A DNA stretch of 64,000 nt from Gautieria morchelliformis (taxonomy: Eukaryota > Basidiomycota > Agaricomycetes > Gomphales > Gomphaceae): the NCBI GenBank assembly GCA_015179125.1, contig WHVA01000431.1, forward strand, positions 33,908-97,907. Direction: 5' to 3'. Below the pieces are notes generated by a model, which made no database searches, was not told the origin of the DNA, and saw only the letters and a program-made list of their open reading frames with translations. Position numbers and translations under genes: made by a program. This document shows positions 23,801 through 34,455 of this stretch, piece after piece; the first letter of the stretch is position 1; every line of letters starts with the position of its first letter.

Positions 23801-24522
23801 CAACTATGGGATGAACAAGACCATTAAATTTGGTCGTGAAACAATTGAAGAATAAATACTTCAATGTGGCAAATGTCAAATATTATGACACTATCCTAGG
23901 AACCCCGTTCCTAAGGAAACTAGGAGTAACCCTGGACATTTCCAGTCCAGGGATGATCCATGTTGGGAATGAAACCATTCCCATGGAAAAAGTAAGCTTT
24001 GATGATGAAAAGTTGTCGAAGGGAGGTGTGGATCCAAAGGTGAGTAGAATCACCTCGGGGCCCACGCCCACCCTGGCCAATTGAAGCCAGGATGATGAGT
24101 CTCGTGACTCATCCCCAACCTCTCCCTACCCACGCAGGGAGAGACACTGTCATCTGATCATGAAAGCACTAGAAAAAAGAAAAAAGCTTCTGAGCGCCGG
24201 GGGTCCTAATAGATGCACATGGTGCTTGATGACTGCCCAAGCTACGACCATCGTCCTCATTGACGATGACATTCCTTGTGCAAGCAAGGAATGGATGGAC
24301 AAAATCACTGACCTTGCCGGCAGTATCCCATTAGAACTCTCTCCCTTATGGGATGTGAACCACGAGATCAATCTTATTGATACCTACAAACACATGAGGT
24401 ATCAACCATCCAAGTGTCCCCAACACTTCTGTGAGGAATTGTCCATAAAACTAGAATAGTACACCGCTGCAAAGTGGTGGATACTGGCAGTGGCCCATCA
24501 AGCTGTGCCAATGCTGTGTGTG
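20900..24522 (+). pseudogene. Gypsy-1 copy Z: gag-protease and start of pol, truncated
   Basis: Parallels copy X (46120-49674) in order. It has an acidic N-terminal part in several frames (~20990-21250), a glutamine-rich coiled segment (21897-22172), the gag core YDGVTWMIHVAL..EAQEWFV (22300-22566), and the second gag half (22608-23560) with a complete CCHC knuckle CFECGQAGHIKVNC (~23211). The protease segment LLDSGSKGVLLS lies near 23670 and LGTPFLRKLG near 23900. The TGA at 24082 is the conserved gag-protease/pol stop, and the same frame continues to 24459. Similarity ends at about 24522 in AVPMLCV, before the RT core. Many C-to-T or G-to-A differences and several stops make it non-functional. 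Confidence 0.8.
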
Positions 24523-24812
24523 ACAGAGTACGTGAGTTTCGAATAGAATAAAGCTGTGGCCTTTGACTCGAGGCCAAGTTCGGTGTGTGATGTGAGAGAG
24601 GGAAGTGACTCAGGGTTTGACTTAAATAACTCGAAGTCAAAAAAGATATCAAAAGGTTCGTTTTTATTTCATCCCATACATGTGCAGCTATTTATGCTAA
24701 CTCAGATAGGGGTCTTGACATAGAGGAATGGATGACAGGAATGTCAGAAATACTCATACGGTAGGTGTGTACATACTGCTGGCACTGTATACCCGTGTTA
24801 CATGTGTGTAAA
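24523..24812. other. Unassigned
   Basis: AT-richer DNA with AATAAAGC near 24547 and a poly-T stretch near 24660; composition is LTR-like but no matching end was found. It forms the left flank of the candidate Helitron. Confidence 0.3.
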
Positions 24813-24982
24813 TCTAAGAGTGAGACGGGGGCAGTGGGTTGTGGGCGCTGCTGACCAATGCTTGGTCGGCAGTTTGTCAGCGGTGCAGCCGCGAGCTACA
24901 AACGCTGCACAGCAGCGTTCCAGGTCACGTGACCGGTTCGCGACCATACGCGAGGGTGGTCTGTGCACGACCCTTTGCTTGG

Positions 24983-24988
24983 TATAAA
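24983..24988 (+). promoter_or_regulatory. TATA box in Helitron-like 5' module
   Basis: GGTATAAAGAG follows a GC-rich stretch with CACGTGAC; the same arrangement recurs at 33848. Seen directly; promoter role inferred. Confidence 0.45.
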
Positions 24989-25113
24989 GAGAGCGATGCT
25001 GCAGAACCGCACTCCCCACTGGTGTCCTCCTGTGTTCTGGCTGTGGTGGGCTTACTACTGCTTTGGCTGGGGTCTTGGTGTCTTTCTGTGTACTCTGGGT
25101 GTCTTTCTATGTG

Positions 25114-25488
25114 TGTGAGGGCAACACTAATGACGAAGCCACAACCAAAGATACTCAAGGAGATAAGAGCCGATACTAGGACAATGGCCAACTGTGTAGT
25201 GGGTATCCTCAGTTTATAACTCTACCAACGATAGATACATGGGGACTTGCCTGTGTAGTGGGTATCCTCAGAGATCAAGCTGAGGAAACACCACCACACG
25301 GGCTACAGTCTTATAGCGCTGGCAAGGCTTACATAATAGGGGAGACGGAAACTTGTAGAAGGTTACGGAAGGTGACGGAATGTGACATGTGATGGAAGGT
25401 GACGGAAGGTTATGGAAACTGACGGAAGGTAACGGAAACTCATGGAAGGAAATAGAAACTTGTGGAAGGAAATGCATGAACCCTGACA
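25114..25488 (-). repeat. Gypsy-2 3' LTR
   Basis: TGTGAGGGCAAC to CCCTGACA. Contains a run of imperfect GGAAGGTGACGGAAGGT-type direct repeats (25350-25470). Confidence 0.93.
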
Positions 25489-25541
25489 TCATCCCCCTCT
25501 CAATGCTTGTCGTCCCGACAAGCACAGCTGCCACCTAGCCC

Positions 25542-26096
25542 TCAACATCCACCGAGACATCGTTTCCAAGTATGCCACAGGCGGGACCACCATCTCTCCT
25601 GGCCCTTCCCTTCCTGGTAACGCAGGTCAATGATGAGCTCAGGGGGATTGGGGTCCATGGGCAAGTGCGGCCCTCGGAACCTTGCTTGACGTATTCGCTC
25701 TCCTGCCATGTTACGGAAACGCCGCCCCACCCAGCCTTCGAAAGTGTAGGGGGTTCCACAAGGGGGGGTTCCATCGCTGAGGGAGACAGGGTCGCCGACG
25801 TAGTACGTGTTCTCTCGTCTGTGTCGGGGTCTGAGGAATGCGAGTGCAGGGCGAGTGGGCGCCTGACTCTCCGCTGGTGTGAGGTCCTCAGAGCTGACGG
25901 ACCACTTTGAAGACCATGCGACGTCGAGATCACGGCAGTCAAGCATCCTTTGTAGCTTGGCTTCACTGGCTGCTCTGGATGACGAGAAGCCGGAGAAGTG
26001 CAGGAGGGTGGGATCGACACGTGACATGTTTGGCAGGTCAGAGAGGTTTTGGGTGAAGCTGGGGAGGGCAACAAGCTCAATGGCGGGTGAGGACAT
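25542..26096 (-). CDS. Gypsy-2 downstream ORF, unknown function
   Basis: 184-codon open frame lying between the chromodomain end of pol (about 26203) and the polypurine tract. It starts MSSPAIELVALPSF and ends in a basic, tryptophan-rich tail (RWWSRLWHTWKRC). No signal peptide, membrane segment or zinc motif is visible, so it does not look like an envelope gene. It is uninterrupted although pol has several lesions. A second long frame overlaps it on the same strand, so coding status needs support from other copies. Its place matches that of ORF3 in Gypsy-1, but I see no sequence likeness between the two. Confidence 0.5.
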   Translation of the reverse strand: MSSPAIELVALPSFTQNLSDLPNMSRVDPTLLHFSGFSSSRAASEAKLQRMLDCRDLDVAWSSKWSVSSEDLTPAESQAPTRPALAFLRPRHRRENTYYVGDPVSLSDGTPPCGTPYTFEGWVGRRFRNMAGERIRQARFRGPHLPMDPNPPELIIDLRYQEGKGQERWWSRLWHTWKRCLGGC

Positions 26097-26202
26097 GGTT
26101 GATGGATGTGGTGGGGTCGATGCAGTGGAAGTGAGCAGTCACAGGTGGAGAGGGGATATATAGCTTATCGGAATGAATTGGTTAGGCGGAGGCCGATATC
26201 GC

Positions 26203-29200
26203 TTATCTTTGGGGTTCTGGACCCTTGACATCATAAGTAGAAGCCCTGCCTGCTGTCCAGTCGAAGAGAGTTTGCCTGGAAGGTTCTGTGAAGTTCTGAA
26301 ATCTCTGGAAGGGGAGGGACATATATGTGGCTGCTGAGATACGCTGAGGTGCCTCTGGGTTCTGCCGGTGAAATTCTTTAACGAGTCGCTTTGCCCCAGA
26401 GACATCTTTCGCTGGTAGCCAGAGATCGTCGGCAGCTCCATAGCCCTTCCAGCGCACAAGATACTCCAACCTTCCACGGAACATCCTGCTGTCTAGAATC
26501 CTTTCAACTTCATATTCTTCGGCTCCATCCCGTATGACGGGGGGGGTGGTGGAGAGGCATGACGTTCAAGGATTGGGTCATCTTCATATGGCCGAAGCAG
26601 GACGACAGAGAACACTGGATGTGTGCGACCAAAGGATGCAGGAAGATTTAGACCATAGGCATTTCGTGAGACCACCTTATTAACAGTGTAGGGGCCTAGC
26701 CACTTGTGGTCTAGCTTCTTCATTAGGCGAGTGGTTGTGATGTTTTGTGCATTGAGCCAGACCTTGTCACCAAGCTTATAAACTGGGGCTGCTTTATGGT
26801 GCACGTCATAGAAGCGTGCCATGTCCTCTGCTGCCTTGGACAGGGCCGAACGAGCTTCTCTTGTGGCCGCTTGCATCCGTGTTGTGAACTCATCCAGGGC
26901 CTCGAGTCGAGTTTCCCGGACTGGTTCCAGTCCCAGCCTTGGATGTTGGCCACTGTCCAACATGAAGGGTGTAGTCTGGGTTGAGGCATGGATTCGGTTG
27001 TTATAGGCAAACTCGGCCAAGGATATCCATTCAAACCAATCATCCTGACGCTGGTTGACGAATAGTCGAAGGTATTGCTCAATCTCCTGATTAACCCTTT
27101 CAGTCTGACCATCAGTTTGGGGGTGATAAGCAGTAGAGGCAGCGACTTTGACACCAAGAAGTTTGTTCAGTTCACGCATGAACTGGGAGATGACCTGTGT
27201 GCCTCGATCACTGATGATTTCTTCAGGGAGCCCATAAGTTTCCAAACATGATCACGGAAGAGTCGGGCAACTCCCACTGAAGTTACATCTGAAGTGGTGG
27301 GAATGACATGTGCACGCTTTGAGAGGCGATCGACAACAACAAGGAGAGCATCATAGCCACGACTGGTAGGCAGTTCTACGATCAAGTCAACAGACATAAC
27401 CTGCCATCTACGGTCTGGGATATGGTTTGGTAGAAGCTTGCCAATGGGAGAAGCAGGGAAGGTTTTTGTCCGGTTGCACAGGTCACAGGCCTTCACGTAT
27501 TTTGCAATGTAACATCCCATCCCAGGCCACCAGTAACTCCGAGCAACTAGTTCAGTGGTTCTCCAACGACCAGGGTGACCGGTGAGAGGCATGTCATGGT
27601 GCGCTTTCACTATGTCATGTCGTAGTTTTGCATCAAGCGGCACGTACACTTTGTTGTGATAGAGGACAAGCCCATCCTGTTCAGACCACTCTTCTCCTCG
27701 TAAATTGCCAGAGGAGCCCAGTTCTTTGAGAGCCTTGACAACCTTTTCATCCCGGTCTACACAGCTCCTTACTCGATTGAGGAAAGCATCACCTTCACCT
27801 GGGACTAACTGCGCACCAGCCTCTGGGGATTCGCCTTGATGTGGAACAAGTCAGGGGTAAGTAAGACTTGATTTTGGTTGTCTTCCTCCCCCCGCTTATG
27901 ATCCACGCGTTGTGAGAGTGCATCAGGCTTGGCTGAATGACGACCAGGACGATGGATCAGCTCAAAATCAAAGCGAGAGAGGTAGAGTGACCAGCGTGCT
28001 TGACGACGGTTCAGGTTTTGTGCAGTGCGGAAGTAGGTGAGATTATGATGGTCATTGAGAATCTCAATCTTGTGCTTCGTTCCCTCTAAGATGTGGCGCC
28101 ATTCCTCTAATCCCCGAATCACAGAAAGAAGCTCCTTGTCATGGATGGCATAGTTGCGTTCAGCATCATTGAGGCTTTTGGAGACAACCCCACAGGCCGC
28201 CATTTGCCATCATCACATAGCTGGGACAGTACTGCTCCTGTGGCATAGGCTGAGGCATCTGTTTCAAGACGGAAATGTTTGTCTTGATCAGGGAGGACAA
28301 GGATCGGTGTTGAGGTGATGAGGAGTTTGAGCTTGTTGAAGGACATTTGCTCTGGGCCATTTGGATCCCAAGACCATTGGGCATCCTGTTTTGTCAACTG
28401 GTTGAGGGGCTTTGCAATGTGTGAGAAGTCTTCCACAAATCTACGGTAGAAGTTGATGAAACCAAGGAATGATTTGACTTCAGTGACGTTACGTGGTATT
28501 GGCCAGTCCTGCACCCCTGCAACCTTGACTGGGTCCATGGCAACCTGTCCTTGAGAGAGGATGAGGCCGAGATACTCCACCTCTAGTTGCTCAAATAGGC
28601 ATTTTTCAGGTTTGAGGTACAGGTTGTTGGCCCGGAGGATTTCAAGGACATGTCATACAATCCTACGATGTTCTTCAAGCGACTCTGTGAAGATGAGAAT
28701 GTCGTCCATGAACACCACCACAACCCCTTCATCGATGAGACTCTTGAAGATGTCATTCATCATCGTCTGGAAGGTTGCTGGGCTGTTCGTGAGTCCAAAG
28801 AACATGACTAGAGGTTCATACAGGCCCCTATTTGTCCGAAAGGCTGCCTTCCACTCATCTCCCTCTTTTATGCATACATTATTATATCCCCAGCGAATGT
28901 CAAGCTTTGTGAAGTATTTAGCCCTTCCAGCAGCAATCTTATTCATGATGTCTGGAACAAGGGGGAAAGGATAGGCATTCTTGATTGTTATATCATTGAG
29001 CTTCCGGTAGTCTTGCACAAATCTAAGACTGCCATCCTTTTTCTTCACAAAGAAGACTGGAGATGCCATAGGTGACTTGGAGGGACAGATACGATGGCTC
29101 TTCAGGTTCTCCTCAAGGAAGTTATCCAGTTCCCTTTGCTCAACCGGTGACATTGGGTAAATCTTTGTGCTGAAGGGTTGTGCACCTGGAGTGAGCTCAA

Positions 29201-29935
29201 TTGCATGGTCCCAGGGCTTTCGAGGAGGCAGTTGGTCAAATGACTCCTTAGAAAACACATCCTTGAACTCCTGGTATGGTTTAGGGACAAGGTCCTCGAA
29301 GGATATGACTGGTGCAGACTTGCTGGCCCATTCAGCAAGCTGTTGGGAGACAGTCCGGCCTGTGCCAATCATTTCAGGACTCTCATTCACAAAGATGACA
29401 AAGGTCCTGTCTCCTTCCTCAAGTAGGGAGCGGGTGTGCTGTATGGGAACCTCCTCTTGATCTACACTCTCTTCTGGAACAGTTTCGACTGTGGGCCCTC
29501 TGACAACAGGTCTGCCCCCACATGACTTGGGACAGCGTGTCATCTTCACATCTCCTGTACGCCAGTCAACTTCTGGGTTGTGTTCAACAAGCCATGTGTG
29601 ACCAAGAATGATGGCAAGTCGTCCAAGGCTCGTGATGGAGAATGTGGCACGTTCTGTATGATCCCCAAAGGTGCAAATGAGGTCAACTTCTTCCTTGATT
29701 GAGCCAGCCTCATTTGGGGTACCATCAATATTGTAGACGGGGATGGCACGGGGTAGGGGACGGGTCCGAAGTCTGTGTTCCCTTACAAACTCCACATCGA
29801 TGAACATCCCTGTAGCACCACTGTCAAGGAGGGAGTCAATTGCAAGTGGATGCCCTGTGTCAACGGAGTGGACCTTGAGAGGTACTTTGGTGCATCAGCG
29901 GAGGTCAGCAGTACGGACATATAGAGGGACCGGAA
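26203..29935 (-). pseudogene. Gypsy-2 pol: protease, RT, RNase H, integrase, chromodomain
   Basis: Reads from about 29935 down to 26203 in several frames. Protease LLDSGATGMFIDVEF spans about 29830-29790. RT core lies at 29807-28653 with RFVQDYRKLND, LDIRWGYNN and the catalytic FMDDILIF. The RNase H part (28580-27805) has LETDASAYATGAVL and HDKELLSVI. Integrase 27649-26493 has an H-H-C-C finger (CDLCNRT), DLIVELP for the first Asp, SDRGTQV for the second and the Glu in TDGQTERVNQ. The chromodomain has LEYLVRWKGYGAADDLW near 26460. Frame changes between RT and RNase H, within RNase H (~28200), and inside integrase (~27220) break it into at least five frames. Families with this C-terminal chromodomain are chromoviruses, in which it may guide integration to chromatin. 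Confidence 0.9.
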
Positions 29936-30109
29936 GGTTTGCATTAGCAACTGGAGCGATGGGTTTGGTTTTTGGCATGGCTGGTTTGGTTTCAGTTCGA
30001 TCAGGGATAGGAGAAGGATGCATCATATCGCCTGTGATCCCTATTGTACATGTTTCGAGAACTGAAAACCGATTCGTCGAGCGGGGCATGTCTTTCACCG
30101 CTGACTGGC

Positions 30110-31215
30110 CTAAAAACCCTTTCCTTCCCCTTGGACAGGGGCTTCCACCTTCTGTTTGCGTTCCTCCATTGCCGCTGCCACAGATTTAGAGACAATTGCT
30201 GCAATGTCTGCCTCCGTGAGGTTTGCTCGGATTCGTGGCTTGTGAGGTTCAGGACAGTCTGGTGAAATGTGACCAGGTCTCTTACAGTTGTAGCAGGTCC
30301 GTGTTTCGGCGCGGCAGCGGGATGAGTCAATGTCCATAGGTGTCGCATTACTGGGTGGTGCTGTGACAACAGGAGCCGTAGCAGGAGTGTGGAGTGGACC
30401 GCAGGAGGAGGGCGATTAGGGACATGAGGTGTCTGTGCCTTCCTGACCTCTAACAGATGGCGATGATTGCGGTCAATCTGACAGGCTGCTTCCTTCCAGG
30501 CTTCGAGGTTGGATGGAAGAAAGGGCTGGGCGTGGATCTTATCAAGGATACCTGCTGGAAGGCCACGAGCATAGGCATCCTCGAGTGCCTCATCATTAAA
30601 GCCTGTCCTGCCTGCCAGGATCTCAAAGTGAGCCGTGTATTCATCTGCCGACATTCCTGACGCCATCCTAAGGTCATGCAGTTTAGTGCGAGCCGTTCTG
30701 GCACGATCTGGGTCACCAAAGGCCTCCTCCACACGTTTAATGAACCCCTCCAGAGTGGATATAGAGGAGGTGCCATCAATGACAGCCTGTGTCTCATTGT
30801 GTGCCCATATCTCAGCAGAGCCTCCTGTCATGAAGGAAAGAGCATATAGGATCTTTGTGCCCTCATCTGGGAAGGATGCCGGCTGGACAGCGATGGACAA
30901 TCTGATAGACCTGATAAACCCTTCAGTCTCTGCATGGTCTCCATTGAACTTCTCCGGTTCCGCTGCTTTGATAGAGCGAGTAGATGGAGGGACACTGTGA
31001 GGTACTGAGGGCGCAAGGGCTTGAGCAGCAGCAACAGCAGCGTTGGCGGCAGCATTGGCTAAGTGGTTGTGAACGTTAACAATCTGACTGTGCAGTTCCT
31101 GATTCTGCAGTTGAAGTTGCTGCAGCTGCTGTGCTTGGCTGGAAAGGAGGCCTCGAAGAAATGGCCCATGGTCACCCAGGGAGTCCCAGTATGCGTCTGG
31201 GAGTTGGTCTGCCAT
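30110..31215 (-). pseudogene. Gypsy-2 gag with CCHC knuckle
   Basis: ATG at 31215 (MADQLPDAYWDSLG) is chosen over an earlier one inside the LTR. A glutamine-rich coiled coil (QAQQLQQLQLQNQELHS) is followed by the retrotransposon gag core (PEKFNGDHAETEGFI, YALSFMTGG, FEILAGRTGFNDEAL). A frameshift near 30395 moves the reading to the frame that holds the knuckle CYNCKRPGHISPDC (~30285) and ends at TGA 30110. It forms the particle core in functional relatives. Confidence 0.85.
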
Positions 31216-31275
31216 AGGCTGAGATGAAGGCTGGTTAAGAAAAGTGTGTGGGGTCGTCCTATGAGCTTGATCTTC

Positions 31276-31649
31276 TGTGAGGGCAACACTAATGACGAAG
31301 CCACAACCAAAGATACTCAAGGAGATAAGAGCCGATACTAGGACAATGACCAACTGTGTAGTGGGTATCCTCAGTTTATAACTCTACCAACGATAGATAC
31401 ATGGGGACTTGCCTGTGTAGTGGGTATCCTCAGAGATCAAGCTGAGGAAACGCCACCACACGGGCTACAGTCTTATAGCGCTGGCAAGGCTTACATAATA
31501 GGGAGACGGAAACTTGTAGAAGGTTACGGAAGGTGATGGAATGTGACATGTGACGGAATGTGACGGAAGGTTATGGAAACTGACGGAAGGTAACGGAAAC
31601 TCATGGAAGGAAATAGAAACTTGTGGAAGGAAATGCGTGAACCCTGACA
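31276..31649 (-). repeat. Gypsy-2 5' LTR
   Basis: Copy of 25114-25488 with about six substitutions and one 1-bp indel. Confidence 0.93.
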
Positions 31650-31755
31650 GTGTGTCTCTGGGTGTCTTTCTGTGTGTCTTTCTGTGTGTCTCTGTGTGTC
31701 TCTGGGTGTCTCTGGGTGTCTTTCTGTGTGTCTCTGGGTGTCTCTGGGCTTCTTT
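31650..31755. repeat. TCTGTGTG/TCTGGGTG simple repeat
   Basis: Array of GTGTCTCTGGGTGTCTTTCT-like units; the same type of sequence lies left of Gypsy-2 at 25070-25113, so it is the split insertion target of Gypsy-2. Confidence 0.8.
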
Positions 31756-31787
31756 GGCTGTGAATTGACACCAGCTTCTGCTTCAAT

Positions 31788-32100
31788 GTCCTGTATATTT
31801 TTTGATATTTTTTGGCAAATTGCTATCAATACACCTAACTTGCTAACCTTAATAATAGCCAACTTAAATATCCTGTACATTTTTTTGATATTTTTTCGCA
31901 AATAGCAATCAATAAATCTAACTTCCTAACCTTAATAACAGCCAACTTAAATATCCTGTACATTTTTTTGATATTTTTTCGCAAATAGATATCAATAACT
32001 TATTCTGACTTTGCCAAAGTTAATAACAACTTCTGTTTTAATGTAGTGTCTTTTTCAAAAAATAAATATAGATATCAATAAATTATCCTGACTTTGCTAA
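31788..32100. repeat. AT-rich tandem repeat, ~83-bp unit
   Basis: Units starting CCTGTACATTTTTTTGATA recur at about 31790, 31872 and 31955, each with AATCAATAA and AACCTTAATAA blocks; a fourth is degenerate. A related stretch occurs at 34140-34300. Confidence 0.75.
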
Positions 32101-32188
32101 AATTAATGACAACAGCTGCTTAAATGTGGTTTCTTTTCCTATTTTATATATGTCATAAAATAGATACTGATACATGTCCCTGATATGT

Positions 32189-33112
32189 GTGAGGACACGC
32201 TACCTGTGAGGACACATTACATGTGGGGACACATTATGTGTGGGGACATGCTACCTGTGAGGACACGTTACGTGTGGGGACACCTTTCATGTGAGGATGT
32301 TAGCAACTAGGGGCTATGGCAGGGAAGGTTCGGTAGAGTTCTTAGAAAGCTAGAATCAAATACACTCTCTCAGTGAATTTATTGTCACTGATATATTAAT
32401 ACAGTACCTAGAATCAAATACACTACATGATTTTCAGTCAACATGCTATGTAAATATGAAGAATACTACTCGCCTCTCTCAGTGAATTTATTGTCACTGA
32501 GAGAGGAGTACAATCCTGTCTCAGAAGGCATATACGTGCACCCAGCCCTTTAGCGCCCAAGGGTCGCGCGTCGAAAAGTCATTTCAAACTCCGCTGGGTG
32601 CAGCCGCCTGTGAAAATAGAAATAACAGAATGAAATGGAGAGATAGGGAGTGACTGGAAAATTTCAAAAATAAGCAGAGAAATGGATGCATGGTACAAGA
32701 ACAATGTGAGAAACAATTGGAAACACCACACAATAAATTGAACATATTATGCTTGATTTTGGTGCAGGAGCATAAATGCACCCAACAGAGGACACGTTAT
32801 GTGTGGGACATGTTACGTGTGGGGACATGCTACCTGTGAGGACACGTTACATGTGAGGACACATTACGTTTGGGGACACGCTACCTGTGTGGACACGTTA
32901 CATGTGAGGACATGCTACCTGTGAGGACACGTTATGTGCGGGGACACGCTACCTGTGAGGACACATTATGTTTGGGGACACACTACCTGTGAGGACATGC
33001 TACCTACCAGTAAGGACACATTACATGTGGGGACATGCTACCTGTGGGGACACATTACGTGTGGGGACACGCTACCTGTGAGGGCATGCTATGTGTGAGG
33101 ACATGCTATCCG
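32189..33112. repeat. 17-bp minisatellite (GTGRGGACAYRYTAYNT)
   Basis: About 25 units such as GTGAGGACACGCTACCT and GTGGGGACACATTATGT, interrupted by the ~490-bp solo LTR copy C at 32298-32787. Roughly 6 units lie before and 19 after. Variation is mostly C/T and A/G. Confidence 0.9.
32298..32787. mobile_element. Solo LTR, ~490-bp family, copy C
   Basis: Same ends as copies A and B. Perfect target duplication GAGGA (32293-32297 and 32788-32792) inside the minisatellite. Confidence 0.92.
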
Positions 33113-33149
33113 ACTGCACTTTGGGTCTTCCCCCATTTCTGATTTTGGT

Positions 33150-33442
33150 ATTGTTTCTGGTTCTGTGAGAGTGTCACCGGAGGATCAGCTGGCATATCGA
33201 TATACCCACATTGTCAAAATTCTGGATCCCCAAGATCACTATTGGATCTATTTCACAATGCACAAGCTTTGAAACCTGTTGATTATGACAATAGGCGCAA
33301 TCTTATAATCTCTGATGATTCAGTCAAGACTATTACCACTTTCATGTCTAGAGTTGCTGGGAGGCCCATCCCAGAGGTCGAGAGAGAGCTCTGCATGTTT
33401 GGCTGTTCCATGGGTGCATACATGATTCATGATACTATATGA
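33150..33442 (+). other. Gene-like fragment, possibly captured by the Helitron
   Basis: A frame of 66 codons (33242-33442) reads DLFHNAQALKPVDY..CMFGCSMGAYMI. A preceding stretch in another frame reads EDQLAYRYTHIVKILDP. Composition is protein-like, but I do not recognise the family and no start or splice sites are convincing. Confidence 0.35.
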
Positions 33443-33549
33443 ACAGGGATATATTTCGCATGATCCTATTTACCCCAATGCACTTGACCTTACTGATTCG
33501 CTTGACCTTACTGATGCATTTGACCTTACCAAGGCACTTGACCTGCACC

Positions 33550-33577
33550 CCCGCGCGAAGCGCGGGTACCCACCTAG
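33550..33577 (+). other. Helitron 3' terminus: hairpin plus CTAG
   Basis: Perfect 7-bp stem CCCGCGC, loop GAA, stem GCGCGGG (33550-33566), seven bases, then CTAG (33574-33577) followed by T. Confidence 0.75.
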
Positions 33578-33583
33578 TTACAC

Positions 33584-34330
33584 TATATGAAAGCGTCTCG
33601 GTGGGAGGTTGTGGGCGCGCTGACCAATGCTGACAAATGCTTGGTCATTAGTTTGTCAGCAGAGCGTGCGAGCGGCGCAGCCACGAGCCCCTGGCCCTAT
33701 CACCGGTTTATGCCGGTCTGCCGGCTCCAGGGCTCTCTCTTTAGGTCAGCGGCGAGCGGTGCAGCCGCGAGCATGAACGCTGCGCAGTGGTCACGTGACC
33801 TGTTCGCGACCGCGTACGAGCATGGTCCGTGCACGATGCGCGCCCGGTATAAAGGCCGCACGGTAAGGAAGGAACGCTAGGAACCTGCCCCACCGGCGAT
33901 TCCTCTTTCTGCTGTCTGCTCTGTATGCTGTCTCCTCTGTGTGCTGTCTCCTCCTTTAGCTGGCTGGCTGTCTATTGCTTTGGCTGGCTGGCTATCTATT
34001 GGCTGGGCTGGCTTTCTATTGCTAGGTAACATCTTTTTTTAATGCATTGCCATGTATTTTATTTTATTTGTGTTCGTAATTTTATTAGTTCCGTTTTTTC
34101 TCACCATATAGTATTGTCACATTTGCATTATATTTTTGTGATTTTTTTCGAAAATAGATTTAAATAACATCCAAAGACTGCTGAAAAAAATGTATTTTAA
34201 TATCAATATTTTTCAGTTTTTTTTCGCAAATAGACATCAATAAGTTTCCTCTAAAATCAAAGACAATAGATTCTGCTTTTAAATGTGGTTTGTTTTATTG
34301 TTTTATTTACTGTAAAGCTGCTTACCATGC
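33584..34330 (+). repeat. Second copy of the Helitron-like 5' module
   Basis: Similar to 24813-25113 plus 31650-32150. Shared blocks are GTTGTGGGCGC, GACCAATGCT, TTTGTCAGC, GTCACGTGACC, TCGCGACC, GGTATAAAG (TATA at 33848), GCTTTGGCTGGC, and the AT-rich TTTTTTCGCAAATAGA. It starts within 10 bp of the Helitron 3' end, and the KDZ gene follows it. A same-family 5' end joined to other cargo is the simplest reading. Confidence 0.6.
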
Positions 34331-34455
34331 ACTCCTCTCTGGCTCCAGCCTCACCATCCATCCTGCGGATATAGACCAGTCACCGCACACACGAAGACAC
34401 GGACCTTGACTCGACTTAGATTAAGTTGTACGCGAACACAAATACGCAGCTCACC

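Larger units (their letters stand above)
25114..31649 (-). mobile_element. Full-length Gypsy element (family Gypsy-2)
   Basis: 6536-bp minus-strand element with LTRs 25114-25488 and 31276-31649, about 98 percent identical. Flanks ATGTG and GTGTG are a 5-bp target duplication with one mismatch, inside a TCTGTG-rich stretch. A polypurine tract GAGAGGGGGATGA lies at 25489-25501. Order on the minus strand: gag, CCHC, protease, RT, RNase H, integrase, chromodomain, then one further ORF before the 3' LTR. Several frameshifts show it is no longer autonomous although the LTRs are young. Confidence 0.93.
24813..33577 (+). mobile_element. Candidate non-autonomous Helitron with nested elements
   Basis: The left end is A^TCTAAGAGTG (TC at 24813) and the right end is a CCCGCGC/GCGCGGG hairpin, 7 bases, CTAG^T (33577). 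TC start, hairpin, CTRR end and insertion between A and T are the hallmarks of Helitrons. Removing Gypsy-2 and the ~490-bp solo LTR with their duplications leaves about 1.7 kb. That remainder holds a TATA-bearing GC-rich 5' module, a TCTGTG-rich stretch, AT-rich tandem repeats, a 17-bp minisatellite and a gene-like fragment. No Rep/helicase gene is present. The right end is well supported. The left end is inferred from the TC rule and from similarity to the module at 33584. Confidence 0.6.

Noticed and set aside
30001..31353. Upstream ATG of Gypsy-2 gag inside the LTR (at 31353)
   Set aside because: The first ~46 codons lie in the LTR and its leader; the ATG at 31215 with MADQLPDAYW is the natural start.
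32189..33112. CRISPR-like array
   Set aside because: Units are contiguous 17-mers without spacers, in a eukaryotic context.
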